Source: Pseudonocardia sp. ICBG1293 (GTDB lineage: Bacteria > Actinomycetota > Actinomycetes > Mycobacteriales > Pseudonocardiaceae). From it: 64,000 nucleotides of DNA. A program made the translations under genes and the position numbers. The stretch spans positions 496,001 through 560,000 of the forward strand of contig NZ_JAHLEL010000038.1 of assembly GCF_020131355.1 (NCBI RefSeq), read 5' to 3'. Numbering within the stretch: the stretch's first letter is position 1; every line of letters begins with the position of its first letter. Below the pieces are notes generated by a model that was given only the letters and a program-made list of their open reading frames with translations, searched no databases and had not been told where the DNA came from. Shown in pieces: positions 15,385 to 23,383 of the stretch.

Positions 15385-16326
15385 ATGCTGTTCCGCTCCA
15401 CGACCGACCGATCCCGTCCCGTGTCCACCACCGGCACCTCGCGTGCCGTCCTGCCGGCCGCACCGGCCGGATCGACCGCCGCCGACGTGCTCGCCGGCGT
15501 CGACCTCACCGGCCGGCGCGCCGTCGTCACCGGCGCCACCACCGGGGTCGGTCTCGCCGCCGCCCGGGCGCTGGCCGCCGCCGGCGCCGAGGTCACCCTC
15601 GCCGTGCGCGACGTCGAGGCCGGTGCCGCCGCGCGCGACGGCATCGTCGCCGACACCGGCAACGAGCGCGTCGCCGTCGGCGAGCTCGACCTGGCCGACC
15701 AGCGCTCCGTCGCCCGCTTCGTGCGGCTGTGGGACGGCCCGCTGCACATGCTCGTGCACGCCGCCGCCGTCACGGGCGCCCCGCTGACCCGGACCGTGGA
15801 CGACTGGGAGCTGCACCTGGCCGTCAACCACCTCGGGCCGGCGTCGCTCACCTCCGGGCTGCACTGGGCGCTCACCGCCGTCGACGGCGCACGGGTGGTC
15901 ACCGTGACCTCCGCCGCGCACCGTGACGCCGCGTTCGACCCGGAGGACCCGCACTTCTCCGACGAGCGCTACGACGCCCACCTCGCCCACGCCCGGTCCC
16001 GCAGCGTGGCGCTGCTGCACACGGTGGAGGCCGCCCGCCGCTGGTCGGGCGACGGCATCGCGGTCAACGCGGCCGACCCCGGCCCGCTGGGGACCGACCC
16101 GGAGCAGGGGGCGGCGACGGTCGTGCTGGCCGCGGCGTCGCCGCTGGTCGGGGGGATCAGCGGTCGGTACTTCGCCGGGCTCGCCGAGGCCGGGACCGCC
16201 GGGCCGGACGTGGCGGGCGGGGTCGCCACGCACGCGCTCGACCCGGTCGCCGCGCGGCGGGTCTGGCGCTGGACCGAGCGCACGCTGCGCGAGGTCTGGT
16301 TCGCGGGGCTGCCGATCGTCGCGTGA
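15385..16326 (+). CDS. SDR-fold oxidoreductase with an altered catalytic motif
   Basis: This 313-residue Rossmann-fold protein has the SDR cofactor motif TGATTGVG (49-56), the structural asparagine in VNHLGP (Asn148) and the active-site serine in VTVTSAAH (Ser176). Where SDR enzymes have YxxxK (typically YGRSKLA), this protein reads HARSRSVA, so the Tyr/Lys pair is His202/Arg206. The only nearby tyrosine is Tyr196. The layout is that of WW-domain-oxidoreductase/retinol-dehydrogenase-like SDRs. It may have lost ordinary dehydrogenase activity or use another base. The ATG at 15385 follows AGAAGGGA. It is divergent from the TetR gene that probably controls it. Confidence 0.75.
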   Translation: MLFRSTTDRSRPVSTTGTSRAVLPAAPAGSTAADVLAGVDLTGRRAVVTGATTGVGLAAARALAAAGAEVTLAVRDVEAGAAARDGIVADTGNERVAVGELDLADQRSVARFVRLWDGPLHMLVHAAAVTGAPLTRTVDDWELHLAVNHLGPASLTSGLHWALTAVDGARVVTVTSAAHRDAAFDPEDPHFSDERYDAHLAHARSRSVALLHTVEAARRWSGDGIAVNAADPGPLGTDPEQGAATVVLAAASPLVGGISGRYFAGLAEAGTAGPDVAGGVATHALDPVAARRVWRWTERTLREVWFAGLPIVA

Positions 16327-16349
16327 GCCCCGGGGCCGGTCCCGGGGGA

Positions 16350-16378
16350 GCCCTCGTGGCGCCACGAGCCACGAGGGC
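16350..16378. terminator. Bidirectional stem-loop between convergent genes
   Basis: The stem GCCCTCGTGGC (16350-16360) pairs with GCCACGAGGGC (16368-16378) around a 7-nt loop. It lies 24 bases after the SDR stop and 58 bases from the glucosidase stop, so it can end both transcripts. Confidence 0.75.
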
Positions 16379-16435
16379 CTCCCGGGTGGCGCACCGGTCG
16401 GTGGCGCCGGTCGGTGGCGCCGGTCAGTGGCTCCG

Positions 16436-18088
16436 TCAGTGGCGCAGCCACACCGCCGTGTCGGCGGGGACCTCGTCGCGGGTGGTGAGTGGGCCGCTGG
16501 CCAGCATCACCTCGGCGTCCTCGGGCAGCGACACCGGCGCCGAGGAGATGTTCACCAGACAGGTGAACCCACCCTCGTCGTCGTCGGAGGTCCGGGACAG
16601 GGCCAGGGTGCCCTCCGGGGACTCCTGCCAGGCCAGCGTCCCGCCACCGAGCGCGGGGTGCGCACGGCGCAGCGCCAGGGCGTCGCGGTAGAGGTGCAGC
16701 ACCGAGGTCGGGTCGGCCTCCTGCGCGTCCGCGGCGTGCCGGGCGAAGACCGCGGGCTGCGGCAGCCACGGCTCGCCGGACGGGCCGAAGCCGAAGCCCG
16801 GCGCGTCCGCGACCCACGGCAGCGGGACGCGGCAGCCGTCGCGGCCGCGCAGGGTGTGCCCGGACAGCTCCCAGGTCGGGTCGTCGAGCCGGTCGGTCGG
16901 GATGTCCTCGACCTCGGGCAGACCGAACTCCTCGCCCTGGTAGAGGTACGCGGTGCCGGGCAGGGCCAGCATCAGCAGCGTCGCCGCGCGGGCCCGGCGC
17001 AGCCCGAGCTCGGGGTCGGCGGGCAGGTCGATGACGTCGTCGAGGTTCCAGCCGCGCCCGGCCTCGGGCTTGCGGGCCAGCCGACTCGGGTGCCGGCACA
17101 CGTCGTGGTTGGACAGCACCCAGGTCGCGGGCGCGCCGACCCGGGTGTTCTCGGCGATCGCGTCGTCGATGTTGGCGCGCAGGTCCTCGGCCAGCCAGGC
17201 GGCGGTGAGGAAGTTGAAGCTGAACGCGGTCTGCAGCTCGTCGGGGCGCAGGTAGCGGGCCAGCCGCTGCGGGTCCGGCACCCAGGCCTCGGCGACGAAC
17301 ACCCGCGGCGGGTCGTAGGTGTCGCCGATCCGGCGCCAGGACCGGAAGACCTCGTGCACCCCGTCGCGGTCGAGGTAGGGGTGGCTGCCGTCCTGGGCGT
17401 CGTTGACGCCCGGCACCAGGTCCGGCAGGCCGGGCTCCTTGACCATCGAGTTCGCGACGTCGATCCGGAACCCGTCGACGCCGCGGTCGAACCAGAAGCG
17501 CAGGGTCTCCTCGAAGTCGGCACGGACCTCGGGGTGCTCCCAGTTCACGTCGGGCTGACGGATGTCGAACAGGTGCAGGTACCACTGCTCCGGCGTGCCG
17601 TCGGGGGCGACGACCCGCTCCCAGGCCGACCCGCCGAACATCGACTCCCAGTTGTTGGGCGGCAGCTCACCGGACGTGCCGCGGCCGTCGCGGAACAGGT
17701 AGCGCTCGCGCTCGGGGGAGCCGGGGCCCGCGGCGAGCGCGGCCCGGAACCAGGCGTGCTCGTCGGAGTGGTGGTTGGGGACGATGTCGAGCAGCACCCT
17801 GATGTCCCGCTCGTGCGCCTCGGCGATCAGGGCCTCGGCCTGCGCGGTGTCGCCGAACATCGGGTTGATCGCGCGGTAGTCGGCCACGTCGTAGCCGCCG
17901 TCGGCCAGCGGCGACGGGTACCAGGGGTTGACCCAGATCGCGTCGACGCCCAGGCGGGCGAGGTGGTCGAGCTTGCTGCGCAGGCCGGCGAGGTCACCGG
18001 TGCCGTCGCCGTTCCCGTCGGCGAAGCTGCGGATGTAGACCTGGTAGACGACGGCGTTGCGCCACCAGTCCTGCTCGTGCACGGACAT
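16436..18088 (-). CDS. GH13 alpha-glucosidase (oligo-1,6-glucosidase type)
   Basis: This 550-residue cytoplasmic glycoside hydrolase family 13 enzyme has all conserved regions: DIVPNH (101-106), GFRIDVAN with nucleophile Asp210, FVAEAW with acid/base Glu267, and SNHD with Asp329. It hydrolyses terminal alpha-1,4 or alpha-1,6 glucosidic bonds in maltose, isomaltose or similar oligosaccharides. It is divergent from a LacI-type regulator, with TTGCA-containing sites in the gap, so sugar induction is likely. The ATG at 18088 was chosen over 18139 because the conserved WWRNAVVYQVY start then falls at residues 8-18. Trehalose-phosphate hydrolase or sucrose isomerase-like activity is less likely, but the sequence alone cannot fix the substrate. 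Confidence 0.88.
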   Translation of the reverse strand: MSVHEQDWWRNAVVYQVYIRSFADGNGDGTGDLAGLRSKLDHLARLGVDAIWVNPWYPSPLADGGYDVADYRAINPMFGDTAQAEALIAEAHERDIRVLLDIVPNHHSDEHAWFRAALAAGPGSPERERYLFRDGRGTSGELPPNNWESMFGGSAWERVVAPDGTPEQWYLHLFDIRQPDVNWEHPEVRADFEETLRFWFDRGVDGFRIDVANSMVKEPGLPDLVPGVNDAQDGSHPYLDRDGVHEVFRSWRRIGDTYDPPRVFVAEAWVPDPQRLARYLRPDELQTAFSFNFLTAAWLAEDLRANIDDAIAENTRVGAPATWVLSNHDVCRHPSRLARKPEAGRGWNLDDVIDLPADPELGLRRARAATLLMLALPGTAYLYQGEEFGLPEVEDIPTDRLDDPTWELSGHTLRGRDGCRVPLPWVADAPGFGFGPSGEPWLPQPAVFARHAADAQEADPTSVLHLYRDALALRRAHPALGGGTLAWQESPEGTLALSRTSDDDEGGFTCLVNISSAPVSLPEDAEVMLASGPLTTRDEVPADTAVWLRH

Positions 18089-18123
18089 GATGCTCCCGGG
18101 TACGGATCGTGGGCGGGGCGGTG

Positions 18124-18150
18124 TTGCAGAGTGTTTCATCCGGTTGCAAC
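18124..18150. promoter_or_regulatory. Candidate LacI-family operator (TTGCA half-sites)
   Basis: TTGCA occurs at 18124 and again inside the 8-bp palindrome GTTGCAAC (18143-18150), in the 83-bp gap between the divergent glucosidase and LacI genes. TTGCAA-type half-sites are typical of actinobacterial maltose/glucoside LacI regulators. Binding is inferred. Confidence 0.5.
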
Positions 18151-18171
18151 GGCTGTCGAGACGCGGGCACG

Positions 18172-19233
18172 ATGACCCCCGTGACGGACGAGCCGGTGCG
18201 CGAGGTCGTGCGCCGGGTGGGCGTCCGGCGGGTCGCCGAGCTCGCCGGGGTCTCCCCGGCGACCGTGTCCCGGGCGCTGCGCGAGGGCACCCCGGTCTCG
18301 CAGGGGACCCGCGAGCGCGTCCGCCGGGCCGCCGCCTCGCTCGGCTACACCGTGCCGGTCCGGCCCCTGACGGTCGCGGTGCTCGCCCGGTTCCCGACGC
18401 GCTGGTTCTTCGCCGAGGCGGTCGCCGGGGTGGAGGCCGTGCTGTCCGCGGCGGGGCACGTGACCCAGCTGCACAACCTCGGCGACACCACCGCCCGGAG
18501 ACACTTCTTCGCGACGCTGCCGGTGCGCGGGCGCGCCGACGGGCTGATCGTGGTCGCCTCCGCCGTCGACGACGTCGAGCGGGCCGCGCTGGAGGCCCTC
18601 GGCATCCCGGTCGTCGTGGTCGGCGGGGACATGCCCGGCCGCCCCCGGATCGGCATCGACGACCGCGCAGGCGCCCGCGTCGCCGTCCGGCACCTGGTGG
18701 GGCTGGGACACCGCTCGGTCGCGCTGGCCTCCTTCGACCCGGACGAGGCCTGCGGTGCGGCCACCACCCGTGACCGCTCCGCGGGCTGGGCCGACGCGCA
18801 CCTCGAGTCCGGACTGACCCGCGGGCCGGTGCTCACCGTCGGCGCCGCGATGACCGACGGCGACGCCGCGGCGGGCGAGCTGCTCAGCAGGCCCCGGCTG
18901 CCGACCGCGGTGTTCGCCATGTCCGACGAGGTGGCCGTCGGGATCCTGCGGACCCTGCGCCGGGCCGGGGTCGAGGTGCCCGGGCAGGTCTCGGTCGTCG
19001 GGTTCGACGACCACGAGATGGCCGCCGTCGCCGACCTGACCACGGTCGCGCAGCCGGTCCGCCGTCAGGGCGAGCTCGCCGCCCGCGCGCTGCTCGACGC
19101 GCTCGGCGGCGGCGCCCCGGCCGACACCGAGCTGGCGACCCGGCTCGTCGTGCGGGCGACGACCGCGCCGCCCCGGCTCAGCCGGCCACCCGGTCCGGAC
19201 GCAGCTCCACCCGGCGCAGGAGCTGGGCGTTGA
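18172..19233 (+). CDS. LacI-family transcriptional regulator
   Basis: This 353-residue protein has the LacI helix-turn-helix (VRRVAELAGVSPATVSRAL, starting near residue 17) and a periplasmic-binding-protein-like effector domain, ending with the conserved VSVVGFDDHEMAAVADLTTV. It most likely represses the divergent alpha-glucosidase gene and responds to an alpha-glucoside. Start choice lies between ATG 18172 and GTG 18181; either keeps the helix-turn-helix near the N-terminus. Its 3' end overlaps the 3' end of the convergent ATPase gene by 56 bases, so the last ~18 codons of both genes share DNA. Confidence 0.87.
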   Translation: MTPVTDEPVREVVRRVGVRRVAELAGVSPATVSRALREGTPVSQGTRERVRRAAASLGYTVPVRPLTVAVLARFPTRWFFAEAVAGVEAVLSAAGHVTQLHNLGDTTARRHFFATLPVRGRADGLIVVASAVDDVERAALEALGIPVVVVGGDMPGRPRIGIDDRAGARVAVRHLVGLGHRSVALASFDPDEACGAATTRDRSAGWADAHLESGLTRGPVLTVGAAMTDGDAAAGELLSRPRLPTAVFAMSDEVAVGILRTLRRAGVEVPGQVSVVGFDDHEMAAVADLTTVAQPVRRQGELAARALLDALGGGAPADTELATRLVVRATTAPPRLSRPPGPDAAPPGAGAGR

Positions 19234-21232
19234 GCGCGACGACGACGGTCGACAGGCTCATCAGCAGCGCCCCGACCGCCGGCGGCTGCACGAACCCGAC
19301 CGGGGCCAGCACCCCGGCCGCGAGCGGCACCGAGACCAGGTTGTAGCCGGCCGCCCACCACAGGTTCTGCACCATCCTGCGGTACCCGGCGCGGGACAGG
19401 GCGATCACCGACAGCACCCCGCGCGGGTCGGAGGAGGCCAGGACCACACCGGCGGAGGCGACCGCGACGTCGGTGCCGGCACCGATCGCGATCCCGACGT
19501 CGGCACGGGCCAGCGCCGGGGCGTCGTTCACGCCGTCGCCGACCATCGCGACGACGGCGCCGCGATCCCGGAGCCGGGCCACGACGTCGTCCTTGCCCTC
19601 GGGCAGCACCTCGGCGACCACCTCGTCCACACCCAGCTCGCGGGCGACGGCCTCGGCCACCGGCCGCGCGTCGCCGGTGATCATCACGACCCGCACGCCC
19701 CGGGCGTGCAGGGCCTCGACCGCGGCCCGGGACTCCGGGCGGACCGCGTCGGCCAGCGCGAGCGCCCCCACCACGGTGCCGGTCACCACGTACAGCACGG
19801 TGGCCCCGTCGGCGCTCCACCGGCGCACGTCGGCGGCGAGCTCCGCGGGCACGTCGAGGCCGCGTTCGCGCAGCAGCGCCGGGCCGCCCACCGCGACCGG
19901 CCGCCCGTCGACGGTCGCGGAGACACCGCGCCCGGTGTGCGAGCGGAACCCTGCCGCGACCGGGACCTCCCGGCCGACGGCCGCGGCGACGACCGCGCGG
20001 GCCAGCGGGTGCTCGCTGTCGGCCTCGACCGCGGCGGCCAGGGCCAGGGTGTCCGCGGCACCCGCGGTCCCGACGACCCGCGGGCTGCCGGTGGTCAGCG
20101 TCCCGGTCTTGTCGAACAGCACCGTGTCGACGGTGCGGGTGCGCTCCAGCGCGAGCCGGTCGGTCACCAGCACCCCGGACCGCGCCGCGCGTGCCGTCGA
20201 GATCGCGATGACCAGCGGGATCGCCAGCCCGAGCGCGTGCGGGCACGCGATCACGAGCACGGTGACGGTGCGGGTGACCGCCTGCCCGACGTCGCCGAGC
20301 AGCGTCCACGCCAGGAAGGTCAGCGCGCCGGCGCCGGCGGCGAACCAGAACAGCAGTGCCGCGGCGCGGTCGGCCAGCGCCTGCGCCCGGGACCGCGATC
20401 CCTGCGCGCTCTCGACGAGGCGGCGGATGCCCGAGAGCGCCGTGTCCTCCCCGACGGCGTCGACCCGGACCCGCAGCGCCGAGTCGGTGGCGACCGTGCC
20501 CGCGACCACACGGTCCCCGGTCGCGCGCGGGACCGGGCGGGACTCGCCGGTGATCATCGACTCGTCGACCTCGGCGGTGCCGTCGACGACCGTGCCGTCG
20601 GCGGGGACCCGGGCCCCGGACCGGACCAGGACCACGTCGCCGACGGCCAGGTCGGCCGGTGCGACCGTCGTCACGGTGCCGTCGGCGCCGATCCGGTCGG
20701 CGGTGTCGGGCAGCAGCGCGGCGAGTGCGTCGAGGGCCCCGGAGGCCTGGCCGAGCGCCCGCATCTCCAGCCAGTGCCCGAGCAGCATGATCACGACCAG
20801 CAGCGCCAGCTCCCACCAGAAGTCCAGCCCGCCGACGCCGAGCGAGCTCAGCAGGCTCGCCACCCACGCGACGCCCACCGCCGTGCCGATGAGCAGCATC
20901 ATCCCCGGGCGGCGCGCCCGGATCTCGGCGACCGCGCCGGTCAGGAACGGCCGGCCGGGCCCGAGGAGGATGACGGTGCCGAGCACCGGGGGGATCCACG
21001 CCGACCACGCGGGTGGCGAGTACCCCAGCAGCATCCCGGTCATCGCGCTGAACCCGACGACGGGGACGGCGAGTACCAGGGCGACGACGAACCGGTCGCG
21101 GAACATCGCCGCGTGGTCCCCGTGGTCCCCGTGGTCCCCCGAGTCGTGGCCGCGGTGGTCGCCGGGGCCGCTGCCGCCCGGGTGCGCCGGGTGCTCCGGC
21201 GGGGTGGGGTCCGCCCGTGATGCGTCGTGCAT
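19178..21232 (-). CDS. CopB-type P1B heavy-metal ATPase
   Basis: This 684-residue P-type ATPase has the intramembrane CPH motif (ACPHALGLAIP), the phosphorylation site DKTGTLTTG, the actuator motif TGES and the hinge GDGVNDAPAL. Instead of cysteine-containing heavy-metal domains it has a histidine/aspartate-rich N-terminus (HRGHDSGDHGDHGDH). CPH and a His-rich leader are the marks of the P1B-3 (CopB) group, which exports copper or silver ions. A CsoR-like operator lies 42 bases upstream. The ATG at 21232 follows GGGAGG. The gene is single; no copper chaperone or csoR is nearby. Confidence 0.87.
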   Translation of the reverse strand: MHDASRADPTPPEHPAHPGGSGPGDHRGHDSGDHGDHGDHAAMFRDRFVVALVLAVPVVGFSAMTGMLLGYSPPAWSAWIPPVLGTVILLGPGRPFLTGAVAEIRARRPGMMLLIGTAVGVAWVASLLSSLGVGGLDFWWELALLVVIMLLGHWLEMRALGQASGALDALAALLPDTADRIGADGTVTTVAPADLAVGDVVLVRSGARVPADGTVVDGTAEVDESMITGESRPVPRATGDRVVAGTVATDSALRVRVDAVGEDTALSGIRRLVESAQGSRSRAQALADRAAALLFWFAAGAGALTFLAWTLLGDVGQAVTRTVTVLVIACPHALGLAIPLVIAISTARAARSGVLVTDRLALERTRTVDTVLFDKTGTLTTGSPRVVGTAGAADTLALAAAVEADSEHPLARAVVAAAVGREVPVAAGFRSHTGRGVSATVDGRPVAVGGPALLRERGLDVPAELAADVRRWSADGATVLYVVTGTVVGALALADAVRPESRAAVEALHARGVRVVMITGDARPVAEAVARELGVDEVVAEVLPEGKDDVVARLRDRGAVVAMVGDGVNDAPALARADVGIAIGAGTDVAVASAGVVLASSDPRGVLSVIALSRAGYRRMVQNLWWAAGYNLVSVPLAAGVLAPVGFVQPPAVGALLMSLSTVVVALNAQLLRRVELRPDRVAG

Positions 21233-21273
21233 GGGGTCGCCTCCCGAGGTCGTGGACGCCTGCCGCAGCGCAC

Positions 21274-21290
21274 ATACCCCCCCAGGGTAT
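21274..21290. promoter_or_regulatory. CsoR-like operator
   Basis: ATACCC and GGGTAT are inverted around a C-rich centre (17 bp in all), 42 bases upstream of the ATPase start. CsoR and RcnR-type repressors of actinobacteria recognise TACCC...GGGTA sites of this form. The assignment fits a copper exporter, but no csoR gene is in the window. Confidence 0.6.
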
Positions 21291-21358
21291 TCCCCGCGCC
21301 CCTGTCGCCGTCGTCCCCGGCGTGGTTGTCTGGCGGGACGGCGGGGGAGGTGGTCGGC

Positions 21359-21577
21359 GTGGTCCGGGTCGAGGGGCACTGGCGCAACCGCAGCTGGGTG
21401 CGCACGCACTACCGGCACCCGCTGCGGCCCGGTGCCGACCAGACGGTGCTCGTCCTGCCGCCCGGATGGGCGGTGTGCATCGACCTGTCCGCACACGGCG
21501 GGCCGTTCCCCGCGGAGCCGGTGGACGGGCGCCCCGCCCCGGCGCTGCCCGCACCCCGGCCGCCCACCGAGCGCTGA
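21359..21577 (+). CDS. Small conserved-type protein of unknown function
   Basis: This is a 72-residue protein. The motif VEGHWRNRSWVRTHYRHP at its start resembles the GYWR-x-x-G-x-V-x-S-HYR pattern of short uncharacterised actinobacterial proteins. The rest is proline-rich at the C-terminus. GTG 21359 is preceded by GGGGAGG eight bases upstream; GTG 21350 is an in-frame alternative. It lies between the ATPase operator and a cupin gene; the spacing to the cupin gene is 17 bases, so they may be co-transcribed. No function can be given. Confidence 0.5.
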   Translation: MVRVEGHWRNRSWVRTHYRHPLRPGADQTVLVLPPGWAVCIDLSAHGGPFPAEPVDGRPAPALPAPRPPTER

Positions 21578-21594
21578 GGCGGCAGGATGGTGCG

Positions 21595-21969
21595 GTGCCG
21601 AAGCTGATCGAGAACGCCAGCCGGGTCACCGCCGCCGGGACCCCGCCCAAGACCATCGACGAGTACGTGGGCCGGGTGAACTCCGGTGACGGTGCCGTGT
21701 CGGTCGCCCACATGCGCAGCCCGTCCGGCTGGGCGGAGCCGGGCCAGACCCCGGAGTTCGACGAGTACACCCTGGTCCTGCGCGGCGCGCTGCGCGTCGA
21801 GTTCGAGGGTGGTGAGCTGACCGTCGCCGCCGGTCAGGCCGTGCACACCGCGCCGGGGGAGTGGGTGCGCTACAGCTCGCCCGGCCCCGACGGCGCCGAG
21901 TACGTGGCCGTCTGCCTGCCGGCCTTCGAGATCGGCGCGGCGCACCGCGACGACGAGGCCGGGAGCTGA
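21595..21969 (+). CDS. Cupin-domain protein
   Basis: This 124-residue single-domain cupin has its first motif around FDEYTLVLRGALRVEFEGG and its second around VHTAPGEWVRYSSPG. The usual first-motif histidines are not evident (PGQTPEFDEYT instead of a HxH pattern), so metal binding may differ from enzymatic cupins. It could be a small-molecule-binding or isomerase-like protein. GTG 21595 gives the family's normal length. It is probably transcribed with the small gene upstream. The role is unknown. Confidence 0.65.
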   Translation: MPKLIENASRVTAAGTPPKTIDEYVGRVNSGDGAVSVAHMRSPSGWAEPGQTPEFDEYTLVLRGALRVEFEGGELTVAAGQAVHTAPGEWVRYSSPGPDGAEYVAVCLPAFEIGAAHRDDEAGS

Positions 21970-22009
21970 CCGTCCCCGGGCAGCACCGCCGATCCGGTAC
22001 ACCTGGGGT

Positions 22010-22438
22010 GTGACGAACCGGACGACGGCCGCCCTGACCGCCCTCGCCGCCGCCCTCGTGCTGTCCGGCTGCGGTGCGGCCGGCGGCGGGGCCGGTGCCG
22101 CGGGCTCCGGCGGCCCGCACACCGCCACCGCCGCCGACCTCACCGGGGCCCGCTGGCTGCCCGCCGACGGCGCCGCGCAGGGCCGGGCGTTCGCCGAGTT
22201 CGCCGCGGACGGTGCCTGGACCGGTTCGGACGGCTGCAACGGCCAGGGCGGCGAGTGGACCCTCGGCGACGACGGTGTCCTGCGGGCGACGGCGAACCCG
22301 AGCACCCTGATCGCCTGCGAGAACGTGCCGGTCGCGCGCTGGGTCTCCGATGCCGTCCACGTCGAGACCGAGGGCGACGCCCTGCTCCTGCACCCCGCGA
22401 CGGGCGACCCCGTCCGCCTGGTGCGCGCACCCCGCTGA
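22010..22438 (+). CDS. META-domain (HslJ-like) lipoprotein
   Basis: This 142-residue protein has a lipoprotein signal (ALVLSGC, lipobox cysteine near residue 21) and a single META-like domain with the SDGCNGQGGEW signature, followed by a second conserved cysteine in TLIACENVP. META/HslJ proteins sit on the outer face of the cytoplasmic membrane and have been linked to heat and antibiotic stress, but their biochemical role is not settled. GTG 22010 places the signal peptide at the N-terminus. It is convergent with the esterase gene. Confidence 0.75.
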   Translation: MTNRTTAALTALAAALVLSGCGAAGGGAGAAGSGGPHTATAADLTGARWLPADGAAQGRAFAEFAADGAWTGSDGCNGQGGEWTLGDDGVLRATANPSTLIACENVPVARWVSDAVHVETEGDALLLHPATGDPVRLVRAPR

Positions 22439-22564
22439 CACCGGGACGCACGTCTCCGCCCCACGGAGGGCACGGACGTGCTCCTCGACGCGGGTGCCGG
22501 TCGTCGAGCGTCGCGCAACCGTGCCGCCGACCACCGGAGCGCAGCGCCCGGTCCGGGAGACGGG

Positions 22565-23332
22565 TCAGCGGGGCAGCGGCAGCCAGTCCAGGACGTCGCG
22601 GATCCGGGCGTCCCAGTAGCCCCACTCGTGTTCGCCGGGGCCGAACGCGGTGCTCACGGACACCCCGGCGGCCCGGGCCAGCTCGGCGAAGCGCACCGAC
22701 TGCGGGTGCAGCGGGTCCTCGGTGCCGGCGCACACGTACAGCGCGGGCGCCGCCGCCGGGTCGAGCCGGGTGGACAGGTCCGCGTCGGTGCCGGCCACCG
22801 GGGCGCCGTCGAGGATCCGTTCCCAGATCCGGGGGTCCTCCTCGCGCGGCGGGCCCGCGGCCAGTGCGGCGAGGTCCAGGGCCCCGGACAACGAGGCCGC
22901 GGCCGCGAACCGGTCCGGCTCGGACAGCGCCCAGGACAGCGCGCCGTAGCCGCCCATCGAGAGCCCCGCCACGAACGTCTCCGCCGGATCGGCCGACACC
23001 CGGAAGAACCGGGCCACCAGCGCGGGCAGCTCCTCGGTCACCCAGGTCCGGTAGCGGCCGCCGTAGGCCTGGTCGGTGTAGAAGCTGCGGTGCACCTGCG
23101 GCATCACCACGGCCAGGCCCCGCTCGTCGGCGTGGCGCTCGAGGGCGGTGTACCGGGTCCAGGCGGTGTCGTCGTCGGACAGGCCGTGCAGCAGGTAGAG
23201 CACCGGCGGCGGGGCGTCGAGGTCGCGCACCCCGGCCCCGATCCTGGTCCGCGAGGGCTGCGGCAGCAGCACCGTCAGCGAGGTGGCCAATCCGAGGGAG
23301 TCGGCGACGACGTCGCAGCGCAGCCGGGCCAT
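22565..23332 (-). CDS. Esterase D / tributyrin-esterase-type alpha/beta hydrolase
   Basis: This 255-residue alpha/beta hydrolase has the nucleophile elbow GLSMGGYGA, an upstream LLHGLSDDDTAWTRY oxyanion region and a late histidine in FGPGEHEWGYW. The fold is shared by S-formylglutathione hydrolase, tributyrin esterase and the mycolyltransferase/antigen 85 group. There is no signal peptide, so a cytoplasmic carboxylesterase is likely. It is divergent from the glycosyltransferase gene with a 51-base gap. The natural substrate is not predictable. Confidence 0.75.
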   Translation of the reverse strand: MARLRCDVVADSLGLATSLTVLLPQPSRTRIGAGVRDLDAPPPVLYLLHGLSDDDTAWTRYTALERHADERGLAVVMPQVHRSFYTDQAYGGRYRTWVTEELPALVARFFRVSADPAETFVAGLSMGGYGALSWALSEPDRFAAAASLSGALDLAALAAGPPREEDPRIWERILDGAPVAGTDADLSTRLDPAAAPALYVCAGTEDPLHPQSVRFAELARAAGVSVSTAFGPGEHEWGYWDARIRDVLDWLPLPR

Positions 23333-23383
23333 CCGGCGATACTCGTGGGCGCGTGCCGGGCCGGTCAAGGCAGACTCGCGGGT

